Origin: an uncultured Collinsella sp.
Lineage (GTDB): Bacteria > Actinomycetota > Coriobacteriia > Coriobacteriales > Coriobacteriaceae
Reading direction: 5' to 3'
Assembly (NCBI GenBank): GCA_902470365.1
Contig: CABRFZ010000005.1
Span: 21,392 to 85,391, forward strand
Length of the DNA stretch: 64,000 bases
This document shows positions 32,480 through 41,726 of this stretch, in pieces; position 1 is the first letter of the stretch; every line of letters starts with the position of its first letter. Made by a program: the position numbers and the translations under genes. The notes under the pieces were generated by a model. That model was not told the DNA's origin, made no database searches, and was given only the letters and a program-made list of their open reading frames with translations.

Positions 32480-34159
32480 CTAGTCGCGCGTCAGCTTACG
32501 GTGAATACGATGCGGCTGGGCTGCGTCCTCGCCAAGGCGCTCGATACGGTTGACCTGATAGGCCTCAAAGTTGCCCTCAAACCAATACCAGTTGCCCGGG
32601 TTCTCGTCGGTGCCTTCCCACGCCAGGATGTGCGTGGCGACGCGGTCCAGGAACATACGGTCGTGGCTAATGACCACCGAACAGCCCGGGAACTCGAGCA
32701 GCGCCGCCTCGAGCGAGGACAGCGTCTCGACGTCGAGGTCGTTCGTGGGCTCGTCAAGGAGCAGCAGGTTGCCGCCCTGCTTGAGCGTGAGCGCCAGGTT
32801 CAGACGGTTACGCTCGCCACCGGAGAGTACGCCAGCGCGCTTCTGCTGGTCCTGGCCCTTAAAGCCAAAGCTCGCCACATAAGCGCGGCTGGGGACCTCG
32901 GTCTCGCCCACCATCATGTGGTCCAGGCCATCCGAGACGACCTCCCACAGGTTCTTATCGGGGTCGATGCCGGAACGGTTCTGGTCGACGTAAGAAATCT
33001 TGACGGTCTCGCCCACCTCGAGCTCGCCCGAAGTAAGCGGCTCCAGACCCACAATCGTCTTGAACAGCGTGGTCTTACCGACACCGTTGGGGCCGATGAC
33101 GCCCACGATGCCGTTGCGTGGCAAGGTGAACGAAAGGTCGTCGATGAGCACACGGCCATCGAACTCCTTGTGCAGGTGATGGGCCTCGAGCACCTTGTTG
33201 CCCAGACGCGGGCCCACAGGGATGCGGATGTCGGTCCAGTCGAGTTTCTGGCTTGCGCGGGCCTCGGCCTCCATCTCCTCATAGCGAGCCAGACGGGCCT
33301 TGTTCTTGGCCTGGCGAGCCTTGGGCGAGCTGCGTACCCACTCGAGCTCGGCCTCCATGCGCTTGGCGAGCTTGGCGTCGCGGTTGCCCTGCGCCTCGAT
33401 ACGGGCGGCCTTTGTCTCCAAATACGTGGAGTAGTTGCCCTTGTAGGGATAGAGGTGGCCGCGGTCGACCTCGCAGATCCACTCGGCAACGTTATCCAGG
33501 AAGTAGCGGTCGTGCGTGACGGCAAGCACCGCGCCCTGGTAGTTGTGCAGGAAGTGCTCGAGCCACAGGATCGACTCGGCGTCCAGGTGGTTCGTGGGCT
33601 CGTCGAGCAGCAGCAGGTCGGGAGCCTCGAGCAGCAGCTTGCACAGGGCCACGCGACGGCGCTCGCCGCCGGAAAGTACGTTGACCGGCATGTCGGAATC
33701 GGGCAGCTGCAGGGCGTCCATGGCCTGGCCGAGCTTGGAATCGATATCCCAGCCGTCGGCGGCGTCGATCTCGTCCTGGAGCTTGCCCATCTCGGCCATG
33801 AGGGCGTCCATGTCGCAATCCGGGTCGCACATCTCCTCGCCGATCTTATTGAAGCGATCGACCTTGGCGATCATTTCGCCAAACGCCATGCGCACGTTCT
33901 CGATGACGGTCTTGTCGTCGTCGAGCGGCGGCTCCTGCTGCAGGATACCCACAGTGTAGCCGGGGGTGAGCCTGGCATCGCCGTTGGAGACCTCCTCGAT
34001 GCCGGCCATAATCTTGAGCAGGGTCGACTTACCCATGCCGTTGGGACCCACGACGCCGATCTTGGCACCGGGGTAGAAGCTCAGGGTCACGTCGTCAAGG
34101 ATTACCTTGTCGCCATGGGCCTTGCGAGCCTGATACATCTGGTAGATAAACTCCGCCAT
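32480..34159 (-). CDS. ettA: Energy-dependent translational throttle EttA (ABC-F)
   Basis: 559 residues, close to the usual 555. Two ABC domains on one chain: Walker A GPNGMGKS and GPNGVGKT, both signatures LSGGERRR and LSGGERNR, Walker B LLLLDEPTNHLD and LLLLDEPTNDLD. The linker holds the EttA arm region and RSSPKARQAKNKARLARYEEM. It binds the ribosomal E site and gates translation according to ADP/ATP level. The C-terminal NPGNWYWFEGNFEAYQ matches EttA rather than the antibiotic-resistance ABC-F types. Confidence 0.92.
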   Translation of the reverse strand: MAEFIYQMYQARKAHGDKVILDDVTLSFYPGAKIGVVGPNGMGKSTLLKIMAGIEEVSNGDARLTPGYTVGILQQEPPLDDDKTVIENVRMAFGEMIAKVDRFNKIGEEMCDPDCDMDALMAEMGKLQDEIDAADGWDIDSKLGQAMDALQLPDSDMPVNVLSGGERRRVALCKLLLEAPDLLLLDEPTNHLDAESILWLEHFLHNYQGAVLAVTHDRYFLDNVAEWICEVDRGHLYPYKGNYSTYLETKAARIEAQGNRDAKLAKRMEAELEWVRSSPKARQAKNKARLARYEEMEAEARASQKLDWTDIRIPVGPRLGNKVLEAHHLHKEFDGRVLIDDLSFTLPRNGIVGVIGPNGVGKTTLFKTIVGLEPLTSGELEVGETVKISYVDQNRSGIDPDKNLWEVVSDGLDHMMVGETEVPSRAYVASFGFKGQDQQKRAGVLSGGERNRLNLALTLKQGGNLLLLDEPTNDLDVETLSSLEAALLEFPGCSVVISHDRMFLDRVATHILAWEGTDENPGNWYWFEGNFEAYQVNRIERLGEDAAQPHRIHRKLTRD

Positions 34160-34343
34160 ATGTCTGTTCTATCCTTTCTACCTGCTGTTTCCCTATTCTT
34201 GATTCGCTTTAGTGGAAACGAAATGAGGGAACCAGCTCTGAAACGTAACGAAAAAGGGGCATGGTTGCCCACACCCCCTAATACTACCTGGGAAAAGTCC
34301 CCCGGAACATACTATGAACTGCGTACGCTAGTTTTCCGCAACC

Positions 34344-35048
34344 TTAACGAGCGGCTCGCTGCGATTTGCGCCACAACAGATACGAGTAGACGTAGACGGC
34401 TCCAACCGAACCAAACGCCAGAACCGCAATCACCGCGGCGACGACTTCACTCGAAAGCACGCTGCCCGCCACGCCCATCACAATCAGGCCAATACCCAGC
34501 ACCATAAAGCAGGCGCCGCCAAAACGCTGCGTACGGCGCCAGTTCTCGGGATCGGCAAGCGCCCAGGGTGTCTTGATACCGAGCGTATAGTTCTGCTTCA
34601 CACGCGGCAAGTAGTTGCCTACGCCGATGAACAGCAAACCGACAACACCGGAAATCAGCACGTTAACCGAACCGACCGACGGCACCACGCCCCAGACCGT
34701 AAGCTCTCCCAGCCAGCTTATGGCGCACATGAACAAGGTGAAGGCGATTACGAAGCCCTGGTAGAACTTGCCCGAGGTTCGATATGCCTCACCTTTGGGG
34801 TCGATGCACGGCACCATGCGGAACATTGCGAGAAGCGCCAGAGGCAGCACGCCGAGCGCGGAGGCCATCCAGCTAGGACCCCAACCGTCGACGGCGCCGT
34901 TCGCGCCCCAGTGCGTGGGAATCTGTGCAGGCAGGCTCGGCATCACCATGAGGTGCGCTACAACATTAATAGCGCAGACCACAACAAGCATGGCCCACAC
35001 GCGCGACGATACCCCCGTGGCGTGAATGCCCTTGTTTTCGTTATTCAT
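34344..35048 (-). CDS. SdpI/YhfL-like membrane protein (DUF1648)
   Basis: 234 residues from ATG 35048, overlapping the ArsR-type gene by 8 bp. Six or so membrane segments. MPSLPAQIPTHWGANGAVDGWGPSW is the DUF1648 signature, and NYTLGIKTPWALADPENWRRTQRFGG is the SdpI C-terminal signature. In B. subtilis SdpI gives immunity to the SdpC toxin and works with the SdpR repressor. No sdpABC toxin genes are seen here, so this may be an orphan immunity or envelope-stress module. Confidence 0.82.
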   Translation of the reverse strand: MNNENKGIHATGVSSRVWAMLVVVCAINVVAHLMVMPSLPAQIPTHWGANGAVDGWGPSWMASALGVLPLALLAMFRMVPCIDPKGEAYRTSGKFYQGFVIAFTLFMCAISWLGELTVWGVVPSVGSVNVLISGVVGLLFIGVGNYLPRVKQNYTLGIKTPWALADPENWRRTQRFGGACFMVLGIGLIVMGVAGSVLSSEVVAAVIAVLAFGSVGAVYVYSYLLWRKSQRAAR

Positions 35049-35319
35049 CCTTATCACCTTCCGTGTTTGTAAAGCCCATAAACCAGCCAATTAAATCCTG
35101 CATGACGGTGGTGTTTAAGCTGTATACGATGTTTTGGCCATGGCGCTCGTCGGTCACCAACCCGGCGTTTTTGAGCGTCGCCAAGTGATGGCTCAGCGAC
35201 GGCTTACTGATATCGAAATGCTCGGCAAGCTCCCCCGCCGTGCAATTGCCCTCGCGCAGCAACTCCAAAATGCGCCGTCGCGTTGGATCGGCAAGCGCCT
35301 TAAAGCCCTCTCCCGGCAT
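35041..35319 (-). CDS. ArsR-family repressor (SdpR-like)
   Basis: 92 residues from ATG 35319 (GGAGG upstream). GFKALADPTRRRILELLREGNCTAGELAEHFDISKPSLSHHLATLKNAGLV is a standard ArsR winged helix, without the CxC metal site. Its 3' end overlaps the SdpI-like gene, as in sdpRI. It is predicted to repress its own operon; palindromic sites overlap the promoter at 35354-35391. Confidence 0.88.
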   Translation of the reverse strand: MPGEGFKALADPTRRRILELLREGNCTAGELAEHFDISKPSLSHHLATLKNAGLVTDERHGQNIVYSLNTTVMQDLIGWFMGFTNTEGDKDE

Positions 35320-35353
35320 AAGACCTCCTCTCATCATCTCTCATGACGTGCAC

Positions 35354-35391
35354 ACTATACTCGATATTTAGATGTTTGTCTAACTATCTAA
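35354..35391 (-). promoter_or_regulatory. Promoter and operator of the SdpR/SdpI-like operon
   Basis: Minus-strand TTAGAC, 18-bp spacer, TATAGT (35354-35383). TTAGA at 35368 and two TCTAA half-sites at 35379 and 35387 form overlapping dyads on the -35 region, suiting autorepression. Confidence 0.5.
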
Positions 35392-35498
35392 TCGCAATGC
35401 TTCAAACCACATCAAAGCAAACGCCATCGCAACCTATGGGCGATTACCTATAATGGCGATAGCTAAAACACGACCTGCTTCCCCATCGGAGGATATTT

Positions 35499-36296
35499 AT
35501 GACCGAAACCGCTGCCGCAGCCGCCATCGAGACACGCGACACCAAGCTCGAGATTATCATGGGCCGCGAGGCACTCGATAAGCTCGCCGATGCTACGGTG
35601 CTAGTGCTCGGCTGCGGAGGCGTGGGCTCCAACTGCTGCGAGGCACTCGCCCGCGGCGGCATCGGTCATTTCGTCATTCTGGATAAGGACATCATCGCGC
35701 CCAGCAATATCAATCGCCAGGCCATCGCCTTTCACAGCACCGTCGGCAAGCGCAAAGTCGACGTCATGGAGGCTATGATTCACGACATCAACCCTACCGC
35801 TACCGTCATCAAGCGCACCGAATACCTGCTGAGCGACAACATCGATGATTTCTTCGCGAGCGTTTTGGAGCAGACGGACGGCAAGCTCGACTACGTCGTC
35901 GACGCCATCGACACCATCTCGGCCAAGCTCACCATTGCCAAATATGCTCAGGACCACGACATTCGTTTGGTCAGCTCCATGGGCGGGGCCAACAAGCTCC
36001 ATCCCGAGTGCCTCCGCTTTGCCGACATTTTCGATACGGTACGTGACCCCATGAGCCGCATCATGCGCAAAGAATGCAAGAAGCGCGGAATCAAGAGCCT
36101 GCATGTACTGTTTAGCTGCGAGGAATCGGTTAAGACACAGCCCCGCGACCCTTCCAACATCCACGAGCGCACCGAGCTGGGAACCGCCAGCTTTATGCCG
36201 CCCATCATGGGCCAGATGATTGCCGGCGAGGTTATCCGCCAGATCAGCGGCCGCGGCACTGAGCGCGTACGCTCCGATGGCCAACGTCTGGACTAG
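35499..36296 (+). CDS. tcdA: tRNA threonylcarbamoyladenosine dehydratase
   Basis: 265 residues. An E1/ThiF-type adenylating domain: VLVLGCGGVGSNCCEALARGGIGHFVILDKD is the nucleotide motif, then NINRQ and VVDAIDTISAKL. The HPECLRFADIFDTVRDPMSRIMRKECKKRG block is characteristic of TcdA (CsdL), which cyclises t6A to ct6A in tRNA. The start has GGAGG. The tatD gene follows 14 nt later as an operon. Confidence 0.88.
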   Translation: MTETAAAAAIETRDTKLEIIMGREALDKLADATVLVLGCGGVGSNCCEALARGGIGHFVILDKDIIAPSNINRQAIAFHSTVGKRKVDVMEAMIHDINPTATVIKRTEYLLSDNIDDFFASVLEQTDGKLDYVVDAIDTISAKLTIAKYAQDHDIRLVSSMGGANKLHPECLRFADIFDTVRDPMSRIMRKECKKRGIKSLHVLFSCEESVKTQPRDPSNIHERTELGTASFMPPIMGQMIAGEVIRQISGRGTERVRSDGQRLD

Positions 36297-36310
36297 CGGA
36301 GCGCACCGAG

Positions 36311-37093
36311 ATGGAGCCCCGGCTATTTGATGCACACTGCCATCTTGATTTAATGGCTCACCCGGACGCCGTTGCCGATGAGGCGACGGCGCTGGGCTTG
36401 GGTCTATTTGACTGCGGCGTCAATCCGCGCGACTTTTCGGCCGCAAACGAGCGCGCCTGTCGCCAACCAGGCATCATCGCCGGCGTTGGGCTTCACCCCT
36501 GGTGGCTCGCCGATGGCCACTGCGGTTTTGTCGAAGTCAATCTGCTTTGCGAAGTTGCTGCCCAAGAACGCTACATCGGCGAAGTCGGACTCGACTTTTC
36601 CGCGCGCTTTGCTGGAAGTGAGCCGCTACAAATACAGGCACTTAACCGGCTCTGCGATGCGCTCGTGCAGCATCCTCTTACCGGGCGCGTGATATCAATT
36701 CACGCCGTTCGTTCGGCAGGAGCCGTACTGGACGTCCTCGAATCGCATGGACTACTCATCCCAAACCCCGACTCCCCCGTTATCATCTTCCACTGGTTTA
36801 GCGGTACTTCGGACGAACTCGTCCGCGCGCGTAATGCGGGCTGTTATTTTTCCGTCAACGAACGCATGCTCGCATCTAAACGAGGACGCGAATACGTACG
36901 ACAAATTCCACTCGATCGTTTACTGCTCGAGACCGATGCACCAGCGGAGGCAAACGCAGAAATAAGCGCACAGTCACTCATCAGATCGCTCGAAAGCGCC
37001 TCAGAACACGTCGCCTCGCTCAAAAAATGCGACGCAAAGCATATTGAGTCGGCGGTTTTAGCGAATGCACGCTCTGTTTTTAGCCTCCGCTAA
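36311..37093 (+). CDS. TatD-family metal-dependent hydrolase
   Basis: 260 residues. FDAHCHLDLMAH is the N-terminal metal motif, EVGLDFSARF, SIHAV, FHWFSG and LLETDAPAE supply the remaining metal ligands of the TIM barrel. Family members act as 3'-5' DNases or general hydrolases. It is co-transcribed with tcdA. G+C and codon use drop slightly towards the 3' end, where the AT-rich element at 37099 begins 6 bp after the stop. Confidence 0.85.
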   Translation: MEPRLFDAHCHLDLMAHPDAVADEATALGLGLFDCGVNPRDFSAANERACRQPGIIAGVGLHPWWLADGHCGFVEVNLLCEVAAQERYIGEVGLDFSARFAGSEPLQIQALNRLCDALVQHPLTGRVISIHAVRSAGAVLDVLESHGLLIPNPDSPVIIFHWFSGTSDELVRARNAGCYFSVNERMLASKRGREYVRQIPLDRLLLETDAPAEANAEISAQSLIRSLESASEHVASLKKCDAKHIESAVLANARSVFSLR

Positions 37094-37098
37094 CCCCT

Positions 37099-37328
37099 GT
37101 GGTCAAAAAACGTCAAATATGAGTACTGCTAGCGAAATGGATACATTACTCTGAGCTTTCCGACCACCAGAATAATCTACGATTGTCCATTAACTAACAC
37201 TTTTACAGTCACTCATCCTGCATTTTCGCAATCTTAAACCCCTCCAAACGCTCAAATCACGTCTGAAGGGGTCGATTTTGCTGCGACTAAATTAGTCACA
37301 GTACTCATATTTGGCTTTTTTTGACCAC
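37099..37328. mobile_element. MITE-like element with 30-bp terminal inverted repeats
   Basis: GTGGTCAAAAAACGTCAAAT...GAGTACTG at 37099-37128 is matched in inverted orientation at 37299-37328 (about 27 of 30 positions). The 170-bp core is AT-rich and noncoding, with a GACTAAATTAGTC palindrome and a CCCCTCCAAACGC...GAAGGGG pairing. No target duplication is obvious. It fits a non-autonomous transposable element or a long structured RNA; no transposase is near. Confidence 0.65.
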
Positions 37329-37372
37329 CGAGTCACGGGAAGGCACCAATACAGCTCCCCGGGACAGCTCGG

Positions 37373-38236
37373 CTATTCGACGATTGGTGCTCCGTGGCCC
37401 CAAGAACCTTCCATGCCGCACACGGTCGAGGCAAACCCGGCAGCAAAGTCGAGCGCGCGCTCGATGGCCTCGGCGCCATCCTCACCGCGCTTGGCGGAAT
37501 CGAGATAGCACATCAAAAACGAGGTGAGGAACGAGTCGCCCGCCCCCATGGTGTCCTTCATGTCCGTTACCGGTTTAGCCAGCTGGCGGTAATAACGCTC
37601 GCCGTCGTAAGCAATGCAGCCCTCGGCGCCCGCCGTAGCCGACACAAAACGCGGACCCAGGCCCTTCACCCATGCCAGACGCTCGCGAATCTCGTCCTCA
37701 CTCGCGGCATCCGCCGCACTAAAGAAAGCGAAATCGACGTAGGGCGCAATCTGCTCGTAGTACTCGTCGGTAGAGTCGTCCGAAAAGTCAAAAGAGACCG
37801 TGACGCCCGCAGCCTTCAACTTGGGCAGCTCGCGCTCGGTAAAGCAATAGTTTCCCGAATGAACCACATCGAACTGCTTCATGTACGAAAGGTCAAAGCG
37901 ATCGAGGACATAGCGCGCATCGCCACGGATACCGCCCTCGTTGGAGCCGAGGAAGACACGGTCACCGTCAACGACGGTCACGCGAGCCGCTCCGTTCTCG
38001 CCAATCATCTGCTCGCACTTGTCAAGCTCGATACCCTCATCCTCGAGGCTTGCAATGACATGCTCGGCAGCGGCGTCATTGCCAAAAATGCCCATGTATG
38101 CAGAACGTGCGGCACCGCATTTCTTGGCATAAACGGCGAAGTTAACCGCGTTGCCGCCAGGATACATGGTGTGGATATGCTCGTAGCGATCGACGACGTT
38201 GTCGCCAAATCCGAGCGCGTTAACGTTAAATGCCAT
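37373..38236 (-). CDS. frlD: PfkB-family kinase, fructoselysine 6-kinase-like
   Basis: 287 residues. GFGDNVVDRYEHIHTMYPGGNAVNFAVYAKKCG and the C-terminal DTMGAGDSFLTSF (catalytic Asp and anion hole) are PfkB signatures. The early ordering and length fit FrlD, which phosphorylates fructoselysine and related Amadori compounds at C6. The flanking FrlB- and FrlC-like genes support this. The gene ends the cluster and lies just beyond the 230-bp inverted-repeat element. Confidence 0.8.
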   Translation of the reverse strand: MAFNVNALGFGDNVVDRYEHIHTMYPGGNAVNFAVYAKKCGAARSAYMGIFGNDAAAEHVIASLEDEGIELDKCEQMIGENGAARVTVVDGDRVFLGSNEGGIRGDARYVLDRFDLSYMKQFDVVHSGNYCFTERELPKLKAAGVTVSFDFSDDSTDEYYEQIAPYVDFAFFSAADAASEDEIRERLAWVKGLGPRFVSATAGAEGCIAYDGERYYRQLAKPVTDMKDTMGAGDSFLTSFLMCYLDSAKRGEDGAEAIERALDFAAGFASTVCGMEGSWGHGAPIVE

Positions 38237-38250
38237 GGCCTTTGTCCCTT

Positions 38251-39219
38251 CTAGTACTCGACAACACCCATATAGCGACGGAAATCGGGATCGTGATCAA
38301 ACACCTTGCCGCGTGCGGCACGCAGCTCGCAGTTCATGGCGTAGAACAGCACCGGGTCCAGATAGGCACGGACGCTCGCCGGCACGGCTTCCATACCGTA
38401 CTCCTTGGCATCGAGCACCATCAGCGTATCGGTATGCGTCTTAAGGAACGCCAGGGCGCGCTCGTCCATAGCACGGCACTCGCTGGAGCCCATCTGCAGG
38501 AAGTAAAAAACGCCATCCTGAGTAGCCTCGAAGGGGCCATGGAAGTACTCGGCAGAGTGGATGTAGCTGCAGTGCTGCCACTGCATCTCCATAAGAGAGC
38601 AGATAGCGAAACCGTAGGTCTGGCTAAAGTTGGGACCGCTGCCCAGAATATAGAAGAACTCGTGCTCCTGGCAAAGCTTGGCAAAGCGATCGCCCAGCTC
38701 GGCATTTACCTTCTCGCGTGCCGGGGGAAGAATCTTATCCATCTCGGCGATACCGGCATACATATCGGCAAGATCGGCGTAGCCCTCCTGCTGATCGAGC
38801 AGCTCTGCCGCAAGAGACAGCGAAATGCCAGCGGGGACCTCGGCCTGCGGCACACCCTCGCCCCATGGGTAGACCCACGTGGTCCACTTGCCGGAGTCGA
38901 TCTTGGATCCAGCGTTGTCGGTCTGGGCGATCACAGTAGCGCCGGCGGCAAGGGCAATCTCGCAGCCCTCGACGACCTCCGGGGTATTGCCACTGTGGCT
39001 GCAAGCGATGACCAGGGACTTCTCGCCCAGACGACGCGGACGCATAATGTCGAATTCACGTGCGGTATAGATATACGAAGTGAAGGTGGTTGCCTCGCGC
39101 TGCAGAAGCTCATGGGCCGGGATCAAATCGATCATGGAGCCACCGCAAGCAATCCAGTAGACGCTGTCGAACTTGCCCTTCTCGGCAATTGCCTCTTTGA
39201 TCAGATCGTGTGCGTTCAT
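38251..39219 (-). CDS. frlB: SIS-domain fructoselysine-6-phosphate deglycase-like protein
   Basis: 322 residues from ATG 39219 with AAGGAA upstream. Two SIS domains: VYWIACGGSMIDLIPA, VIACSHSGNTPEVV and FYILGSGPNFSQTYGFAICSLMEMQWQH. HSAEYFHGPFE and the extreme C-terminal DPDFRRYMGVVEY mirror E. coli FrlB (DDRRYYGGLVEY). FrlB splits fructoselysine 6-phosphate into lysine and glucose 6-phosphate. A related ketoamine could be the real substrate. Confidence 0.82.
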   Translation of the reverse strand: MNAHDLIKEAIAEKGKFDSVYWIACGGSMIDLIPAHELLQREATTFTSYIYTAREFDIMRPRRLGEKSLVIACSHSGNTPEVVEGCEIALAAGATVIAQTDNAGSKIDSGKWTTWVYPWGEGVPQAEVPAGISLSLAAELLDQQEGYADLADMYAGIAEMDKILPPAREKVNAELGDRFAKLCQEHEFFYILGSGPNFSQTYGFAICSLMEMQWQHCSYIHSAEYFHGPFEATQDGVFYFLQMGSSECRAMDERALAFLKTHTDTLMVLDAKEYGMEAVPASVRAYLDPVLFYAMNCELRAARGKVFDHDPDFRRYMGVVEY

Positions 39220-39280
39220 ATCCAGTTCCTTTCTTGTTTGGCCGCAATCAATGACGTTGGCTGCGTGGCCGATAGTTGTT

Positions 39281-40132
39281 TTAGTCAATCAGATATTTCT
39301 CGAATGCGGCCATGTTCTTGGCATCTGCCGCCGCCGGATCATCGTAGTAACGACCGTCCGTGATTTCCTGGCCCAGCATGCCGTCGAAACCATGGGCGTT
39401 GAGCGTGGCGACGAAGGCGTCCATATCGTGCTTGCCATCGCCCCACACCAGATGGCCATACGGGTCACCGTCGATAAAGTGCATCTCGTGAATTGCCCCA
39501 TCACCAAAGGCGGCAAACCAGTCCTCGAGCGTCTCGCCTGCAACGCCCATCGCGGTTGTATCAACCATGGGCTGTAAGTACGGGCTCGCGACCTCGTCAA
39601 TCATGCGCTTCGCATCGGAAACCGTCGTCACAAGGTTGCTCTCCTCGGGACGCAGACTTTCCATCGTAAGCACCAAACCGTGCTCGCCGGCATACTCCGC
39701 CAGAATGGACAAGTGCTCGCGGCTGCGCTTCCAGGCTTCCTCGCGGTCCTCGTCCCAGTCGCCCCAGCCCGAGTTGACGGACATACGGTCGCACCCAAGT
39801 ATCTCGGCAAGCTCAATGCCGTGCTTAAAGTACGCCAGGCTGCGCTGTTCATGCAGCGGTTTGCGTGCGCAGTACTGCCAAGGATAGACAACATTCTCGG
39901 GGCACAGAGTACGATACCTAAGCCCACGGTCTGCAGCCTTTTTCGCCAGGACCTCAGCCTCAAAGTAGCCCGTGTGGTCGAGCGTCACATGCGGCTCCGC
40001 ACACCACAGCTCAATGGACTCAAAGCCCAAGCGCTGCTGCACATCAAGGAAGTAATCGAGCGACCACATGATGTAGTGGATATTCATGCCCGCAATCTGC
40101 TCGCGGCGCAGCGTCGGTTTGGATTCAGGCAT
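39281..40132 (-). CDS. frlC: Sugar-phosphate isomerase/epimerase family, FrlC-like
   Basis: 283 residues of the xylose-isomerase-like TIM barrel. GFESIELWCAEPHVTLD, CPENVVYPWQYCARK, TMESLRPEESNLVTTVSDAKRM, MVDTTAMG, MHFIDGDPYGHLVWGDGKHD and GQEITDGRYY supply Glu, Asp and His metal ligands in the order seen in FrlC. FrlC interconverts fructoselysine and psicoselysine. It lies between the deglycase and amidohydrolase genes, spaced by 1 to 60 nt. Confidence 0.78.
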   Translation of the reverse strand: MPESKPTLRREQIAGMNIHYIMWSLDYFLDVQQRLGFESIELWCAEPHVTLDHTGYFEAEVLAKKAADRGLRYRTLCPENVVYPWQYCARKPLHEQRSLAYFKHGIELAEILGCDRMSVNSGWGDWDEDREEAWKRSREHLSILAEYAGEHGLVLTMESLRPEESNLVTTVSDAKRMIDEVASPYLQPMVDTTAMGVAGETLEDWFAAFGDGAIHEMHFIDGDPYGHLVWGDGKHDMDAFVATLNAHGFDGMLGQEITDGRYYDDPAAADAKNMAAFEKYLID

Positions 40133-40133
40133 C

Positions 40134-41717
40134 TTATGCCTCCTTATTTCGATCGAACACGATTTGTCCGTCCGACATCGTCATGTCAACCGCAAGATCA
40201 CGTGCGTCGCGATAATCGAGGTCGAACACATCCCGATCGAGCACGCAGATATCGGCAAGCTTGCCAACCTCAAGCGTACCCAGCTCGTCTTCGCGCATCA
40301 GTTCGTACGCGCCCCCGGCAGTCCAAGCGCACAAGAGCTCGACAAGCGTCAGCGTGTTGACCTCATTCACGGGCAGTCCGTCGTCGAAGTATCCGCCGCA
40401 CGCACTGTAGATTGACTCGCCCAAGCTCGGAATCAACAGCGGCAAATCCGTGCCACAGCACACTGTGCATCCGGAATCTTCCATGCCGCGGCGATTCCAG
40501 CTGTGCAAAAGTCGCGTCTCGCCAATTTGTCGACGCATCATCGACAGGCAATCCTCGCGCCGGTCCAGCGTCAGAATCTGCGGATAGACCTCGCAAATTC
40601 CACCTAACTTGCCAAACTCGACAAGATCGGTCGGGTCAGAGTTCTCGAGATCGGTAATCGCATGGCGGCGAAGCATCCGTCCGTGCTCGTCTCGAGGCAG
40701 CGAGGCATAGAGCGCCACGGTGCGACGAACGGCGCCATCGCCCTGGCAATGCAAGGAATATCGGAAGCCGTCAGCATCAATTGCACGCAGCTCGTTCTCA
40801 ATCAGATCCCACTCTGGCTCCTCGACGACCGTCTTGCCGGCAGCGCCCGCATCGGCCGTGTCCTCATAGGGATCAATCATCTCGGCAAGCCCCGCCCATA
40901 CGCCGCGATCGGTCATACGGTTGAAGCCAGAAAAACGAACGAACGGTCCCCGGAAGCGCTCTCGCGCCTCGCGGGCATATGCCAGATTTGCACCGGCACC
41001 CACCGGCTGCGACATCATAGAGACGCGAACCGTCAGCTCACCAGATTCCTCACGGCGAGCCATTTCGTCGGCAAAGCCGTAGTAGTCATCAAACGCCATC
41101 TCCTTGATGGCGGTAACGCCGCGCTCGTTAAGCATGCTCATGTAGTCCGAATACCCGGCACGCACCTCGGGCAGCGCGAGGAAATCGCTCATCATGCGCC
41201 AGATCTTCTCGGCATAGCACGCCTGGGGCGTAAAGCCGTATCGCGCACTGGCGGCAGCATTGAGAACGCAGGTCTCCGCACCCGGTGTAAAGCAGACGAC
41301 AGGGATATCGCCAAAACAATCGTCAAACACAGCTGCCGTATTTGCGTTCTCGGCATCCGATGCCAACGTTTCGGGTAGGTTGTGGCCAAAAGCCGCCGCG
41401 CAATCCGGATGATCTTCTTTCCATGCACGCAAGAGCGACACGGCCTCTTTGGCATCGGCGATGCCGGACAGATCAGACCCCAATGTCCGCAGCGCCCAGC
41501 CTGTATAGAAGGTATGCACGTCGATCAGGCCGGGCATGACAGTGCGGTCGCCCAGGTCAACTACCTCGTCCGCCTGGGTCAAATACGAAGCTACCTCACA
41601 CTTGGTGCCAACAGCCTCAATTCGATTGCCACGGACCGCTACGAAACCTTCAAACGGCAGGTCCCCCGTACCGGTAAAGACGCTCTTAGACGTCAGGACC
41701 GTCAAACGATCAGACAT
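40134..41717 (-). CDS. YtcJ-type amidohydrolase in the frl cluster
   Basis: 527 residues from ATG 41717, nine bases after the permease stop. TVMPGLIDVHTFYTGWALRTLG marks the start of the barrel (the usual HxH is altered to HTF). IKEMAFDDYYG, YSLHCQGDGAVRRTVALYA and the C-terminal GTDLPLLIPSLGESIY and LGTLEVGKLADICVLDRDVFDLD match the YtcJ/amidohydrolase-3 family. The first metal His pair is replaced, so metal binding may differ. It is not part of the classical frl pathway; it may trim an acylated or peptide-linked Amadori substrate. Confidence 0.75.
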   Translation of the reverse strand: MSDRLTVLTSKSVFTGTGDLPFEGFVAVRGNRIEAVGTKCEVASYLTQADEVVDLGDRTVMPGLIDVHTFYTGWALRTLGSDLSGIADAKEAVSLLRAWKEDHPDCAAAFGHNLPETLASDAENANTAAVFDDCFGDIPVVCFTPGAETCVLNAAASARYGFTPQACYAEKIWRMMSDFLALPEVRAGYSDYMSMLNERGVTAIKEMAFDDYYGFADEMARREESGELTVRVSMMSQPVGAGANLAYAREARERFRGPFVRFSGFNRMTDRGVWAGLAEMIDPYEDTADAGAAGKTVVEEPEWDLIENELRAIDADGFRYSLHCQGDGAVRRTVALYASLPRDEHGRMLRRHAITDLENSDPTDLVEFGKLGGICEVYPQILTLDRREDCLSMMRRQIGETRLLHSWNRRGMEDSGCTVCCGTDLPLLIPSLGESIYSACGGYFDDGLPVNEVNTLTLVELLCAWTAGGAYELMREDELGTLEVGKLADICVLDRDVFDLDYRDARDLAVDMTMSDGQIVFDRNKEA

Positions 41718-41726
41718 CACAACCAC

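Noticed and set aside
37099..37328. Insertion sequence
   Set aside because: Too short for a transposase and without any open frame; called MITE-like instead.
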